The notes: generated from the sequence alone by a model not told the origin. 64,000 nucleotides of DNA from Drosophila pseudoobscura (GCF_009870125.1 NC_046681.1:5655001-5719000), one strand, 5' to 3'. Shown: positions 49,901 through 57,735, numbered from the stretch's first letter. Numbers and translations are program-made.

Positions 49901-52802
49901 GTGGTGACGGCGTTTGAACAGTCGCTGACCAACATGACCAATCGCCTGCAGCAGCTGACGGCGACGTCGGAGCGCAAGGACGGAGAGCTGACGGACATGC
50001 GGCAGACCATCGAGCTGCTGAGGAAGCAGTCCATCCAGGCGGGCCTCACCACCGCGCATATGCAGAGCATGGGACAGAATCAGAATCACCAGCTGCAGTC
50101 GCAGCCCGGGGACCAGAAGCCACCGCCAGGACCGGGGGGCAGCAGGTCCGCCAGCAATGTCAATGGCAACGGCACTGGCAATGGCAACGGAAACGGCATA
50201 CCCATCGGATTGGGAATGGTGCGGCAGCACAGCACGGACTCGATGTGCTCCTTGAATTCCATTAGCTCGGGATGCTCGGCGGCGCAGGACAAGAACAAGG
50301 CCAACAAGAAGAAGGGGTGGCTGCGCAGCAGCTTCACCAAGGCCTTCTCGCGGAACGCCAAGATCTCGAAGACCAGTCGCCATGTGGGACACCACCACCA
50401 CCACAATCATCACGGACAGGAGCACAGCTCCGGGAAGACACCGCTCCCGAATGGTCATGGCGAGCCGCTGGGTCTGGCGGCCCTGGCCACCCAACCGGCG
50501 CCTCCTTTGCCTAACAGCAAGCAGGGCAGTCCCGCCAAGACCCTGACGCTGATCGACAACGCCAAGCCCATCGATGCCATCGACCAGGAGGACCAGCAGG
50601 TGGTGGAGGACCTCAAGAAGCAGCTGCGCGAGAAGGATCTCGTCCTCACCGACATTCGGCTGGAGGCCCTGAGCTCCGCCTCGCAGCTGGAGAGCCTCAA
50701 GGACATGATGAACAAGATGCGGTCCGAGATGATGTCCCTCAAGCAGAACAACGAGCGTCTGCAGAAACTGGTGACCACCCGCTCCCTGGCCGGCTCCGAG
50801 GTGAGCCTCGGACAGGCGATCAGCCCCAACGGATCGGTGGCCGGCAGCTCTGAGGTCTCGCGCCGCTACTCGCTGGCCGACGGCAGTGCGCGACCGCCCA
50901 TGGAGCTGCCACCACGCCTCAGCGAGGAGTTGGAGGAGGAGTGCATGCCCCCAGCACCGGCGCCAGAGCCCCCACCACCGCCAGCACCAAACACCGCCGC
51001 TGTGGCGCCTCTGAGTCCCAGCACACACATTGATCTGACGCCTCCACCACCGGCCCTGGAGACGGCGCCGCTGGCCAGCCCCGTGCACATGCCCAGCGCC
51101 GTCGAGGATCTGCCCGACGTGTGCGACGGCAAGAAGATTGCCATCGCCTGCTACCTGGGACAGCCGGAGTCGTTTGCCAAGTACTGCGAGGAGCTGCAGG
51201 AGCTGGATGGCTTCTATGCCAATGGCTCGATCATCGCCAGCCACGAGGCCGACCCCCAGGCGCAGGGCGAGCGCAAGGTGAGCTTTGCAGCCGCCAGCTC
51301 CAACGAGTTCATCGTCGCCTGCACCTACATCTCGGGCAAGACGACCTGGCAGAATCTCGACTACATTGTGCGCAAGACCTTTAAGGACTATGTGGCTCGC
51401 ATCGATCCAGGCACCAATCTGGGCCTGAACACGGACTCCATCACGTCGTACCATCTGGGAGAGGCCAAGCGCGGGCCGGAGATGGGCTTCCCCGAGCTCC
51501 TGCCCTGCGGCTACATTGTGGGCAGTGTCCGGACGCTGTATATCTGCCTGCAGGGCGTTGGGAGTCTGGCCTTCGACAGCCTCATTCCACGCAGCATTGT
51601 GCACCGCTACATCAGTCTCCTCACGGAGCACAGGCGGCTCATCCTATGCGGTCCCAGCGGCACTGGGAAGTCCTATCTGGCGCGTCGCCTAGCCGAGTTC
51701 CTAGTGGCGCGTGCGGGACGGGGAAATCCCTCAGAGGCCATTGCCACGTTCAAGTAAGTCTTCATTTTATATGTAATTTTATAGATGGAAGAAGGAATGG
51801 CACTAATCAGCACTTCTCTTGCAGCGTGGACCACAAATCCTCGAAGGATCTGCGGCAGTATCTGGGCCACATTGCCGAGCAGGCGGCCATTGCAAATGGC
51901 GCTTCGGAGCTGCCTTCTGTGATCATTCTGGACAACTTGCACCATGCCTCTGCCCTGGGCGATGTCTTCTCCTGCCTGCTGAGCGCCGGGCCGGCCAACA
52001 AATTGCCCTGCATTATTGGCACCATGTCGCAGGCCACCTGCAACACGACCAATCTTCAGCTGCACCACAATTTCCGATGGGTACGGCATAACCGAACCAG
52101 GCAGCTCCCCTAAACAGAAACTAACTCCAAAACGTTTTCCAGGTCCTTACGGCCAATCATATGGAGCCCGTCAAGGGCTTCCTGGGACGCTTCCTGCGGC
52201 GGCGACTGTTCCAGCTGGAGCTGCAGACGCAGCATGCCCAGCCAGAGCTGGCGTCGGTCTTGGCCTGGCTGCCCTCCGTCTGGCAGCACATCAATCGTTT
52301 CCTGGAAGTCCACAGCTCCAGTGACGTGACCATTGGCCCGCGTCTGTTCCTCTCCTGCCCGCTGGACTTGAAGGACTCGCAGGTGTGGTTCACCGACATT
52401 TGGAACTATCATCTGTCCCCCTATCTGGTTGAGGCTGTGCGCGAGGGAGTGCAGCTCTATGGCCGCCGGGGCGGAGCCTGGAACGATCCTTCTGTCTTCA
52501 TACGCAACTCGTATCCCTGGCCCTATGGACCCGACTCAGTGCCACCGCTGCGACAGATCAATGCCGAGGATGTGGGCCTAGAAGGCGTCGCATTGACAAA
52601 CGGGGAGAACCAGGATCCTCTGGTGGGTTTTGCCTTGTAATATCGTACGCTTCAAATACTAATCTTGGACTGTTCTCCACAGCTCAATATGCTGATGCGC
52701 CTGCAGGAGGCTGCCAACTACTCGGAGGCGCAGGATCAGGAGTCGGACTGCGCCAGTCTGGACTCCAACGTGACGCCGGACAGCTCTGCGGGCGCCGAGT
52801 AA
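10149..52802 (+). CDS. sick: sickie: neuron navigator (NAV) family protein, nine exons, 5' end outside window
   Basis: Joined exons: 10149-10744, 10805-10949, 11608-11913, 15636-16057, 16139-16290, 49895-51753, 51825-52080, 52143-52622, 52683-52802. All junctions are GT...AG and phase-consistent, giving 1444 residues to the stop with the N-terminus missing. The N-terminal half is low-complexity and rich in S, N, Q and A. It is followed by a coiled coil that crosses the 16290/49895 junction, the basic motif KKKGWLRSSF, a second coiled coil, a proline-rich linker and a C-terminal P-loop ATPase region with GPSGTGKS. The tail MLMRLQEAANYS matches the vertebrate NAV C-terminus as I know it. NAV/UNC-53 proteins act on actin and microtubules in migrating cells and axons, and fly Sickie is linked to axon growth through Rac and Cofilin and to immune signalling. 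Those roles are family knowledge, not visible here. Identity is very secure. Exon use among isoforms is inferred. Confidence 0.95.
10805..10949 (+). CDS. sick: sick exon with the block SFSLTGPTAAQLSQSIRERL
   Basis: This exon follows a 60-bp intron (acceptor CTCCACAG, ending 10804). It joins in phase to read N-K-L-P-P-N-T-Q-C-R-S, then a serine/threonine block ending SHSLPKPGSDMHVFQHR. The donor is ATAG|GTAAGT at 10950, a near-perfect consensus, in phase 2. The LTGPTA...SIRERL block is of the kind conserved among NAV proteins, recalled and not checked. The upstream intron is a multiple of three and has no stop in frame, so its retention would insert 20 residues. Confidence 0.93.
10971..11515. 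promoter_or_regulatory. Cluster of CGATA/ATCGAT motifs in a sick intron
   Basis: More than a dozen CGATA, TATCG or ATCGAT words lie in about 545 bp, beginning 22 bp after the exon donor. They include TATCGATA at 11104 and near 11308. A longer block, GTCCAA....CTATAAAT.TCGATATTTA.CGAA, occurs at 11191 and again exactly 100 bp later at 11291. Clustered CGATA is the known binding pattern of the insulator protein BEAF-32, and TATCGATA that of DREF. Binding here is inferred. Confidence 0.5.
11608..11913 (+). CDS. sick: sick exon with TYAEVKPEYSSYAMWLK block
   Basis: The acceptor TTCCAAAAG ends at 11607 with an A-rich, rather weak polypyrimidine tract. The split Arg codon is completed in phase 2, then M-S-N-R-P-G-T-R-H-D-G. 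The middle carries TYAEVKPEYSSYAMWLK and SRLSDGDAIEQLQIGSP, which are polar and probably disordered but lack simple repeats, so likely conserved. It ends in SPRMNRSNSIR. The donor is CAG|GTGGGT at 11914, phase 2, which fits the acceptor at 15635. Confidence 0.92.
11914..15635 (+). other. sick: sick intron, nothing else recognised
   Basis: A 3.7 kb intron between two phase-2 splice sites. It contains T-rich tracts (near 12900) and scattered short open frames on both strands without splice signals or coding composition. I see no RNA gene, transposon or promoter in it. Confidence 0.7.
15636..16057 (+). CDS. sick: sick exon with AQ repeats and polyalanine
   Basis: The acceptor CATTGCAG ends at 15635. 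The frame completes the Arg codon and reads STKSEKMYPSMLSRAGDVEI. Next come EPYYCLPVGTNG, a run of alternating Ala-Gln, a tract of about ten alanines near 15892-15923 and a Gly/Met-rich stretch. It closes with HRLTYPKKNDE, and the donor GAAG|GTAAGA lies at 16058, phase 1. The Ala and Ala-Gln tracts are CAG/GCN-type repeats that probably vary in length between flies. The YPKKND end leads into the coiled coil encoded by the next exon. Confidence 0.92.
16139..16290 (+). CDS. sick: sick exon: first half of the NAV coiled coil
   Basis: The acceptor TTTTGCAG ends at 16138 after an 81-bp intron. It reads VHGSAASLLSGGSSLYGSAE, then ERQAHEIRRLKRELQDARDQ and VLSLSSQLSTN. This heptad-patterned segment is the start of the NAV coiled coil. 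Vertebrate NAVs have a closely similar EIRRL-RREL block as I recall. The donor AAT|GTGAGT at 16291 is phase 0, so the next exon must also start in phase 0. The acceptor at 49894 does, and reads directly on as AHVVTAFEQSL. Confidence 0.95.
18113..18136 (+). other. Predicted G-quadruplex motif
   Basis: Three GGGTAT units are followed by a run of six G, so four G-tracts of at least three are separated by 3-nt loops, on the strand transcribed as sick pre-mRNA. More G-runs follow to 18143. It fits the standard G3+N1-7 pattern. No role is shown. Confidence 0.6.
20898..20921. repeat. CT dinucleotide microsatellite
   Basis: About eleven CT units lie within the intron, in a broader pyrimidine-rich area (20755-20955). 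CT/GA tracts can bind GAGA factor, but nothing else here looks like a promoter. Confidence 0.85.
23745..24440 (+). promoter_or_regulatory. sick: Probable alternative promoter and 5' leader inside sick
   Basis: A GAGA-type CT tract (23754-23778) is followed by a GC-rich stretch with many TATCTG words. A 17-bp near-repeat, CGTATCTG[TG][AT]TCTGAGC in form, occurs at 23857 and 23921. Downstream the sequence becomes A-rich and leader-like (GTGAAGTGAAG, then AAGTGAACAAACAATACAAC before an ATG at 24404). This change from GA/CT and CpG-rich DNA to an A-rich leader is how many fly promoters look. The frame from 24404 (MLQQLNMNWRWKLW...) has no clear donor in the right phase, so a coding start there is uncertain. 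The strand is inferred from the leader. Confidence 0.4.
24441..36570 (+). other. sick: Middle of the large sick intron
   Basis: About 12 kb with no supported gene. It contains CT and TCTG microsatellites (24702-24723, 29960-29985), CTG-rich stretches (28570-28590, 28925-28945) and many short, low-complexity open frames. A 107-codon frame at 36215-36538 is mixed in composition but has no splice context. I found no tRNA-like or other RNA gene by eye. Confidence 0.6.
29960..29985. repeat. TCTG tetranucleotide microsatellite
   Basis: About six perfect CTGT/TCTG units in the intron, the same motif as at 7076-7114. Confidence 0.88.
36575..36628 (+). CDS. Upstream open reading frame (17 codons) before the 36679 start
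   Basis: ATG at 36575 opens a 17-codon frame. A second in-frame ATG at 36614 shares the same TGA stop (36626-36628). The frame ends 50 bp before the main ATG at 36679 and lies in a different frame. The surrounding A-rich, CpG-poor leader looks like a fly 5' untranslated region. If the main exon is used as a first exon, this uORF could lower its translation. Translation of it is not shown. Confidence 0.3.
   Translation: MFKVNNEQPTKTKMKNL
36679..38067 (+). CDS. sick: Alternative first coding exon of sick (or nested 462-codon gene)
   Basis: A 462-codon frame starting MSAASTSSRPPPSPIAAP with strong coding composition lies alone in the intron. It is rich in S, P and R, and carries six tyrosine motifs of the type [IL]YA or GYA (EEIYARAKP, EPIYAST, ESLYAKP, KIYATP, GNIYASAD and PIYDGYATIR). 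It also has proline-rich segments and an E-R-E-R run. Near its end, EELEQ is followed by CAG|GTGATG at 38058/38059 and the stop TAA comes two codons later. That donor is phase 0 and fits the phase-0 acceptor at 49894, giving a 1364-residue isoform of 460 new residues plus the shared coiled-coil and ATPase part. The alternative is a nested gene or short isoform ending at 38067, because AATAAA lies at 38275. No separate family is recognised. The donor is not consensus at +5, so confidence in the splice is moderate. Confidence 0.7.
   Translation: MSAASTSSRPPPSPIAAPIYDGYATIRARGLTRSCSIRAAEATEAAASSQPPAHQPHILQPQRKRTVSLRSTYSQGNGEEIYARAKPVRTPTIGGDLEPIYASTTSNPVGFRPLSDASSSSGGGSMPCDYQNAKKNSRFSLDSLQSSATPKTPDYNTAGEEEHIFLYTAPDSPKRRLDSGLRSSYDSSERGCYSPLPKISFDMQERERERERDPRIRPPTLRHNSVGSTGCRRPMTLSLTEAPRSPTGLPPPAPVRRESLYAKPKIYATPTRPPTSTRLNLYELPIVTQRSNSAELLERSFTSQSLATIDQDELLVVPNAMPMLPNAVDRRYHTLGHMRVKSMAAGLHRSHDVPVGSMLDMATGGHWRTHRGGNKSVGNIYASADAAVSDLNRMAPEYMDPLDFKIGCQTTLRSKPLIPWYELAIRRDFKRQSCPPISGGAGGGQPSLTLAASPQEELEQVM
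38080..38250. promoter_or_regulatory. ATCGAT-rich cluster behind the 36679 exon
   Basis: At least six ATCGAT words plus further CGATA/TATCG words lie within 170 bp, directly after the donor and stop of the upstream coding block. The composition resembles the cluster at 10971-11515. Possible DREF or BEAF-32 binding, by motif only. Confidence 0.45.
42138..42201. repeat. 32-bp tandem duplication
   Basis: AGCAGGTA.ATTAA.GTC.A.AGATCT.TGAC is present twice in direct tandem (42138-42169 and 42170-42201) with a few mismatches. Confidence 0.8.
43958..43981. repeat. AG dinucleotide microsatellite
   Basis: About twelve AG units in the intron, a potential GAGA-factor site by composition only. Confidence 0.85.
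45965..46530. repeat. Old direct duplication, two copies of about 210 bp
   Basis: Copy one (about 45965-46180) and copy two (about 46318-46530) share, in order, AGTTT..ATAGGAA, TTTCTAGG.AAAACT, ATCATC.AA.CAATGAG, TAGAGGAT.ATACAT and ATCTGGCTACT.TTTTTAT. Many mismatches separate them, so the duplication is not recent. No coding content. Confidence 0.65.
49895..51753 (+). CDS. sick: sick large exon: coiled coils, basic NAV motif, linker, Walker A
   Basis: The acceptor CCGTTGCAG ends at 49894 and the exon starts in phase 0 with AHVVTAFEQSLTNMTNRL, continuing the coiled coil begun at 16139. In order it carries an Asn/Gly repeat (about 50157-50200), the basic NAV motif KKKGWLRSSFTKAF (about 50304-50345) and a His cluster. 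A second coiled coil (VVEDLKKQLREKDLVL..., about 50600-50780) and a Pro-rich linker (50945-51095) follow. The conserved domain starting KKIAIACYLGQPESF leads to the P-loop GPSGTGKS at 51650-51673. The donor TTCAA|GTAAGT at 51754 is phase 2. This is the most conserved part of sick, and both the 16290 and the putative 38058 donors can join to it. Confidence 0.96.
51825..52080 (+). CDS. sick: sick exon: ATPase core with Walker B-like strand
   Basis: The acceptor CTCTTGCAG ends at 51824 after a 71-bp intron. It completes an Asn codon and reads VDHKSSKDLRQYLGHIAEQA. The Walker B position reads VIILDNLHH, with the Asp kept but the usual catalytic Glu replaced by Asn. Vertebrate NAVs have the same LDNLHH as I recall, so this is a family trait and not a local loss. 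The sensor-like segment IIGTMSQATCNTTNLQLHHN follows. The donor TGG|GTACGG at 52081 is phase 0. Confidence 0.95.
52143..52622 (+). CDS. sick: sick exon: C-terminal lid of the ATPase region
   Basis: The acceptor TTTTCCAG ends at 52142 after a 62-bp intron, phase 0. It reads VLTANHMEPVKGFLGRFLRR, then the conserved HSSSDVTIGPRLFLSCPLDL and VWFTDIWNYHLSPYLVEAVR. These blocks match the vertebrate NAV C-terminal region. The donor CTG|GTGGGT at 52623 is phase 0. Reading through instead gives a stop nine codons on, so splicing is needed for the last exon. Confidence 0.95.
52683..52802 (+). CDS. sick: sick last coding exon
   Basis: The acceptor TCTCCACAG ends at 52682 after a 60-bp intron. It reads LNMLMRLQEAANYSEAQDQE and ends in a Ser/Asp-rich tail, with TAA at 52800-52802. 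MLMRLQEAANYS is the hallmark NAV C-terminal block. Confidence 0.95.
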   Translation, partial: LNMLMRLQEAANYSEAQDQESDCASLDSNVTPDSSAGAE

Positions 52803-53815
52803 ACCTCCGCAGTTGAATCCACTTCGTACATGCCAAAATTTAAAAGGACCCCAACCAGACCCGAACACATCCGCTGTGGGCCCGCTGCACTATCCATCAC
52901 CCAAATCCGCACAAATGAGATTTCTTGCACTACTTTCGCAGCCGAGTTCTTAAGCAGTTCCAAGAGGTTTCCATTTGCACCAACTCTATTCTATAACTTC
53001 TCGGTATTCTCATGATCCATTCCCATATCTAGAGTTAATTGTACTTTTTAGCGCACTTGTTAAAAATGCAAATTGTCCACCTCCAACACCACTCCCAGAA
53101 CCATTTATAACCACATTCAACTCTAGTAGTTTGGCCCACAGCTGCGCTTCGATGTTCGAGGCATCCCCCTAAAATGAGAGAAGAGAACCTTAACTAACAT
53201 TAAATGTTAGAAAATTGAGAAATACATCGTTTTTGTACATAGAAAAACCAAAATCCCCTAGTCTTAAGTGACACAACTGTACGGCGGTATTGACTTTTTA
53301 TACCCTAACGCAAGCCCAAGCCCCGGCAGATCGTATGAGAATAATCGTAAACTAATATTTAAACCTATTGTAAATGTAGCTATAAGTTTTTGCTACTACC
53401 AATTTACAAGATGTGTGTACATTTGAAGGAAAAAGCTTTTACTTTAGTTTAATTATTTGCGTAATTATCACTAAATATTGTTACAAACATATTGCATATT
53501 TATAAAAAAAAAACATAAAACCCAATGCAGCAAAATACCATTTAAATATTTATTATGCCAAGTCGCGCTTAAAAACAGGAAATATGCGAACATAAATACG
53601 TAAAAGTCCCCCTGATCCCTGGACAAATAGCTAAATGAAAAACCGAACCACAAGTCCCCAAAACAGAAGAGAAAACCCCCAAAGTACTATCCATGCTAAC
53701 AGTAAAACTATACGATACAATACAACAATTAATGTGTCTCTGTCTAATTTAAATGTGTGCATTTATGAGATATGACATCAAATCAAAATAAAATATAATA
53801 TAATATAAACCAAAT
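52803..53815 (+). other. sick: sick 3' untranslated region
   Basis: About 1 kb of AT-rich sequence follows the stop. A canonical AATAAA at 53787-53792 fits a cleavage site near 53805-53815. A Pumilio-type TGTACATA (53234-53241) is present. The end is inferred from the poly(A) signal. Confidence 0.6.
53787..53792 (+). terminator. sick: Poly(A) signal of sick
   Basis: AATAAA in an A/T-rich context about 985 bp after the stop codon, the last good signal before the repeat array begins. Confidence 0.6.
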
Positions 53816-53929
53816 TGTCTTTGCTTGGGATCTATGACGGGAAAACGGCAATATCCTTATTGTATTTGCTCCCAAACGATCGGGGATAAGTATAAGTATG
53901 GATTAGTCGAAATATATAGTGGAAAATAT

Positions 53930-55560
53930 ACTTTGTCCTCAAATCGATAAGGACTCTATCAGGTAGAGGATTTTCTTCCGATTACAGGAAGCCGTCACAT
54001 GCCCCGATCGGACTACAAGTAACCGAGAAATCTAAACATGTAAGGCTGAAGATGCTGGAGTCCTTATCCAAGGATCAACAAAAATTTTCCAATCACAAAA
54101 TGCTGACGCTCGACTCGATCGGGCCACAAATAACAGAGAAAACCAGATATATGTGACTGGAGAAAATATCCTTGATCCTTGGTCCTTAATAAGTACTCCA
54201 TCAGATCAAGGATTTTTTTTTTTGCACGTCCAGATCGACCCAAAAATAGCGCAGTACATACAACTGGCTTGTATTTTCTTATAATTGAGAATGTAGTTCA
54301 AGAAATTGCCGATAGGAGCGCCACTGTACAATAAAAAAAAAGGCGACCTTCTGCTGATTTTTGTTCGCCTGATATCCCAGATCAGAAATTTCTCGTTTTC
54401 TGCCTTTTGAGCATCCGAAAATTTAAGTTGTCGTTGTCCCAAATGTTGTTGTTGTTGTTGTCAATTTCTCTACAACAAATTTTTTTTGTTGTACAACTTC
54501 TCACTTCTCAGCTTGGAACTGCTCTAATGGCAGAAAACGAGCAATTTAAAATCTTGGATACCAGGCGAACAGAAATCAGCAGAAGATCGCTGGTTTTTGT
54601 GATCCCCCAAAAGTATGCAATGCAACATTTTGCATTTGATTCAGCTGCTTTCTCCTGATTTCTGTTCGCCTGATAGCCCAGATCTGAAAATCGAAAATTT
54701 TCGTTTTCGATCGCCACCAAAATGAGGGTGGTTGTTGTAGGAACAGGAGGTTGTTTTTGTAATTTGCTTTTTATAGGTAACTCCGCCATTTCTTGCCCGA
54801 TCAGGGCCTGCGACGGCTTCCTGTAATCGGAAGAAAATCCTTCATCTGGTGGAGTACTTATTAAGGACCAAGGATCAAGGATATTTTCTCCAGTCACATA
54901 TATCTTGTTTTCTCTGTTCTTTTTGGCCCGATCGGGTTGTGCGACATGAAAAATGTTGTTGATCCTTGGATGCTCCTTGGCCATACATATTTAAATTTCT
55001 CGGTTCTTTTTAGTCCGATCAGGGCGACGGCTTCTTATAATCGTTGGAAAATCCTTTCTCTGATGGACCAAGGAACAAGGACATTTTTCTCCAGTATTAG
55101 TTATCTTGCTTTCTTCGTTCTTGTGAGCCGATATAGTGCGACGGCTTTCTGAGATCAGGAAAATCCCAGTATACATACGTATACTGGGATTTTCCCAGTA
55201 TATTATTATTATAATATATTATTATAATTTTGTAGTGAAACCTTATCAAGGATTTTTTTTCAGCCTTTCTTATTTAGTTTTCTCCGCTATTTCAGATCAG
55301 AAAAAAGTCTTGGATTCGATGGTGTCTCTATCAAAGATCAGGATATTTTCCCCAGTCTTACATACTTACTTTTCTCCGCCATTTCTTAAATGACCTGGGC
55401 GCCCCACATCTGCTCGTGATCGCGAGAATACCCCCCAAACGTTTGGCATTAAGGACAATAAGGATATTGCCTTTCCACCGTTATAAATCGCTATAGCTCC
55501 GCCATTTCTTGTAAGATATAGGGGGGCCATGCCTTCTCGTAATCGCGAGATTAATAAGAA
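53930..55560. repeat. Fold-back repeat array of unknown family
   Basis: Short modules recur in both orientations. The longest pair is an inverted repeat, 54116-54216 against 54834-54932, about 100 bp with roughly 95% match by eye. A second module of about 62 bp occurs at 54342-54403 (+), 54529-54590 (-) and 54649-54710 (+). Words such as CCGATCGG, GGAAAATCC, CCAAGGATCAAGGAT and CGCCATTTCTT recur in decayed copies to 55550. I see no transposase or reverse transcriptase frame. It may be a non-autonomous fold-back element or a local satellite. Confidence 0.7.
55158..55195. repeat. Perfect 17-bp hairpin with 4-nt loop
   Basis: GGAAAATCCCAGTATAC, then the loop ATAC, then the exact reverse complement. 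It lies inside the repeat array and is followed by another partial copy (TTTTCCCAGTATA) at 55190-55202 and a TAT-rich tract. Confidence 0.9.
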
Positions 55561-56926
55561 GTATTAAGCATTTCTGTATATTATTTTAATTTAATTATAT
55601 ATGTAGTTAAAACTGCCATTAGGTTGTCCAATAGTTGGAAAACAATCAAAGCAGCTGGAGTTAATATAAGTGCAGGCAGTCCTGTTCAAGCTTCTGTTCG
55701 CGTTACGTAATCAATCTACTTGTTAAGCTAAAATTAAGCATAATTCACTTTAAAAGGTGGAAAAGACTACAGTTGTGTTCAGACTTTCCCCGTGTCGACG
55801 TGATCATCACACTCAGAGTTGTGTGGATTGCAACGACTGATGGTGCTATAGGATTAATTTCTGGTAAGGAGGTGGTCTCCTCATCATTGGGATCATTTGG
55901 CTGTCGCAGCGGCTCTTTATTCGGGTCACACCCTCTGTGGGGAATGTCTAGAAATTATGGCGACAGCCAAGGCGCCAGCAATTCAGACACGACTGAGTTC
56001 TTAGGACCTACCGGCATCAGCCTCTGTGGTTCGATTCGGGGAATGGTTTATCCTACCTTCGACAAGGGGTAGATGAAGTTTTGGGGCTGTATCATCCCAC
56101 TGCATTCCTGGATTGCTCCTGTAATGTAAAAAGTACTATGATCTGTCTTCTTGGAACTGTGCTAGAGCTTTTAAATTACTTGCAGGTTGTCCCATGTATA
56201 TCTCAGTGCTAGGACTCCATCGGGATCCCGTGGTACGATCATATAGAGTATGTATGTCTCTTTAAAAGACACATTTCCTGCAAAAGGTCAAGTCCGAACC
56301 AATTCGATCCGGAACGCTTCTCGCCGAGGTAACGTCAGCAGCACCATCCAATAACGTATTTTTCCTTTGATGCTGATCCTAGTGGCTGCATTGGCCCTGG
56401 AGCATTGGAGATTAAAATAACACTCCTTCATATCCTGAAGAGCATTCAGATGGAACTGTGCGAGAGGACGCTGCCGGAGATGGTGTTCAATCCAAAGCAT
56501 TCATCCTAACTGCAAAATAAGGAACATAAATAGCTACGTTTTATGAAGGATACGATTTAAAGTGAATATACAATTTGATATATGTAGTAACTTTTCTGTT
56601 GTTGTTTGTACTATAAACTTCTCGCAAGATCAGTTCATAAATATGCACACAAAGTCGACAGTTTAGTGTACCCAATAGCTGAGGCCATGAGTAGAGTCTA
56701 TTAAAAGGTGTTTTCCAGAAGCTAATTAAAAGATTCAGTCAACTTAAACTATAATAATATAACCTCTAAACAACAATAATAATATATACAATATACCATA
56801 ATAAATAATACAAAATAGCTAAACTTTACGGAAAAGAGCTGGTGAGGTAACACTGATTGGAACTGGTTTCAAATATCGCGCACAATTAAAATGCTTTACA
56901 GCACTAGTCTCGTATCCAGTCGATAG
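55561..56926. other. Intergenic DNA with a possible decayed transposon
   Basis: Between about 55770 and 56500 the base composition is less AT-rich than the flanks. Moderately long frames exist on the plus strand (55773-56072) and minus strand (56288-56500). The minus-strand reading across 55790-56045 has coding-like wording interrupted by a stop. This is what a decayed retrotransposon can look like, but I recognise no domain. The rest is AT-rich without features. Confidence 0.3.
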
Positions 56927-56934
56927 TATCGATA
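56927..56934. promoter_or_regulatory. DRE-type site TATCGATA
   Basis: A perfect 8-bp DREF recognition sequence in the COX4 upstream region, about 800 bp before the likely start site. DREF commonly controls housekeeping and mitochondrial genes. Distance makes a role uncertain. Confidence 0.35.
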
Positions 56935-57008
56935 GACAAGATCCAATAACAGCAAGTTTTTAAAAAAAGCAAGTCAATTAGAAAATAGGTTCATGAATTG
57001 AATTGGTT

Positions 57009-57715
57009 AAAATTATGTGGGCAGAACTAAAGGTTTTAGTTAGCCAGAATTATTCAACGGAATATCAAAATCCAGATGTATGTAAAATATAACTTGAATT
57101 CGTTAGTATATTTACAGTATATTTTGAAAATGAGACCGTATATTTCTGTACTTATTTGAATCGGGTAAGGATCTATTTTACCCGGCTGACAACAATGAGT
57201 CCCGACAACACTATTTTTCATACTCTAGAGAAAATTATATAGTAGAATTGAGAAAATGTTTGTCATCCCAGGCTCCGTAGGTTACAAGATACTAATCATA
57301 TGCATGCATATGTCTAAAACATATAAATTCGGAAAAATTTCTTTATTAATTATGGTTTAAAAACAGTTCGAAAATCTTCATATTAGATTAACGAAATATG
57401 GTATACAAAGGCATATTCTCGCATCATGCCTTCAAATACCAGCAACATTGCGACTGTTTTTCTTTTTTCTGTTGAATTATTTTGCCTAAGCCTAAGTTTA
57501 AGCTAAAATACAATAAAAGCAAGGACTAATAAATAGCCAATCTTTATGTAAAGTTATTCATCAATGGTATAAAATTATGTGGGCAGAACTAAAGGTTTTA
57601 GTGAGCTAGATTTATTCAACGGAATATCAGAATCGAGGAATATGTAAAATAGAACTTGAATTCGTCAGTATATTTTCGGTATATTTTTAAGATGAGAGCG
57701 TCGGACGGTATATTT
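57009..57715. repeat. Duplicated block of about 145 bp upstream of COX4
   Basis: Copy one (57009-57150) and copy two (57571-57715) start with the same words AAAATTATGTGGGCAGAACT and AAAGGTTTTAGT, then TATTCAACGGAATATCA, and end in repeated GTATATTT words, with few mismatches and a 562-bp offset. Only copy two runs into the motif 1 core promoter of COX4. Confidence 0.85.
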
Positions 57716-57724
57716 TCACGATAA

Positions 57725-57735
57725 AGGTCACACTG
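57725..57735 (+). promoter_or_regulatory. COX4: Core promoter motif 1 (AGGTCACACTG) of COX4
   Basis: This matches the fly core-promoter motif 1 consensus yGGTCACACTr except for A at the first position. The motif sits near the start site of TATA-less housekeeping genes and binds M1BP. GGTATATTTT words lie just upstream (57678, 57707). It predicts a start near 57735 and a 5' untranslated exon with a donor at 57753 (GTAAAT) or 57796 (GTGAGC), joined to the acceptor ending at 58158. Confidence 0.7.

Noticed and set aside
49811..51631. 606-codon open frame on the minus strand
   Set aside because: It lies exactly opposite the large sick exon, is rich in Leu/His/Arg as expected from reversed GC-rich codons, and has no promoter or splice context. 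The plus-strand frame has clear NAV homology.
55773..56072. 99-codon plus-strand frame as a gene
   Set aside because: No signal peptide, splice or promoter context. The minus-strand reading looks more like decayed coding sequence, so it was noted only as a possible mobile-element remnant.
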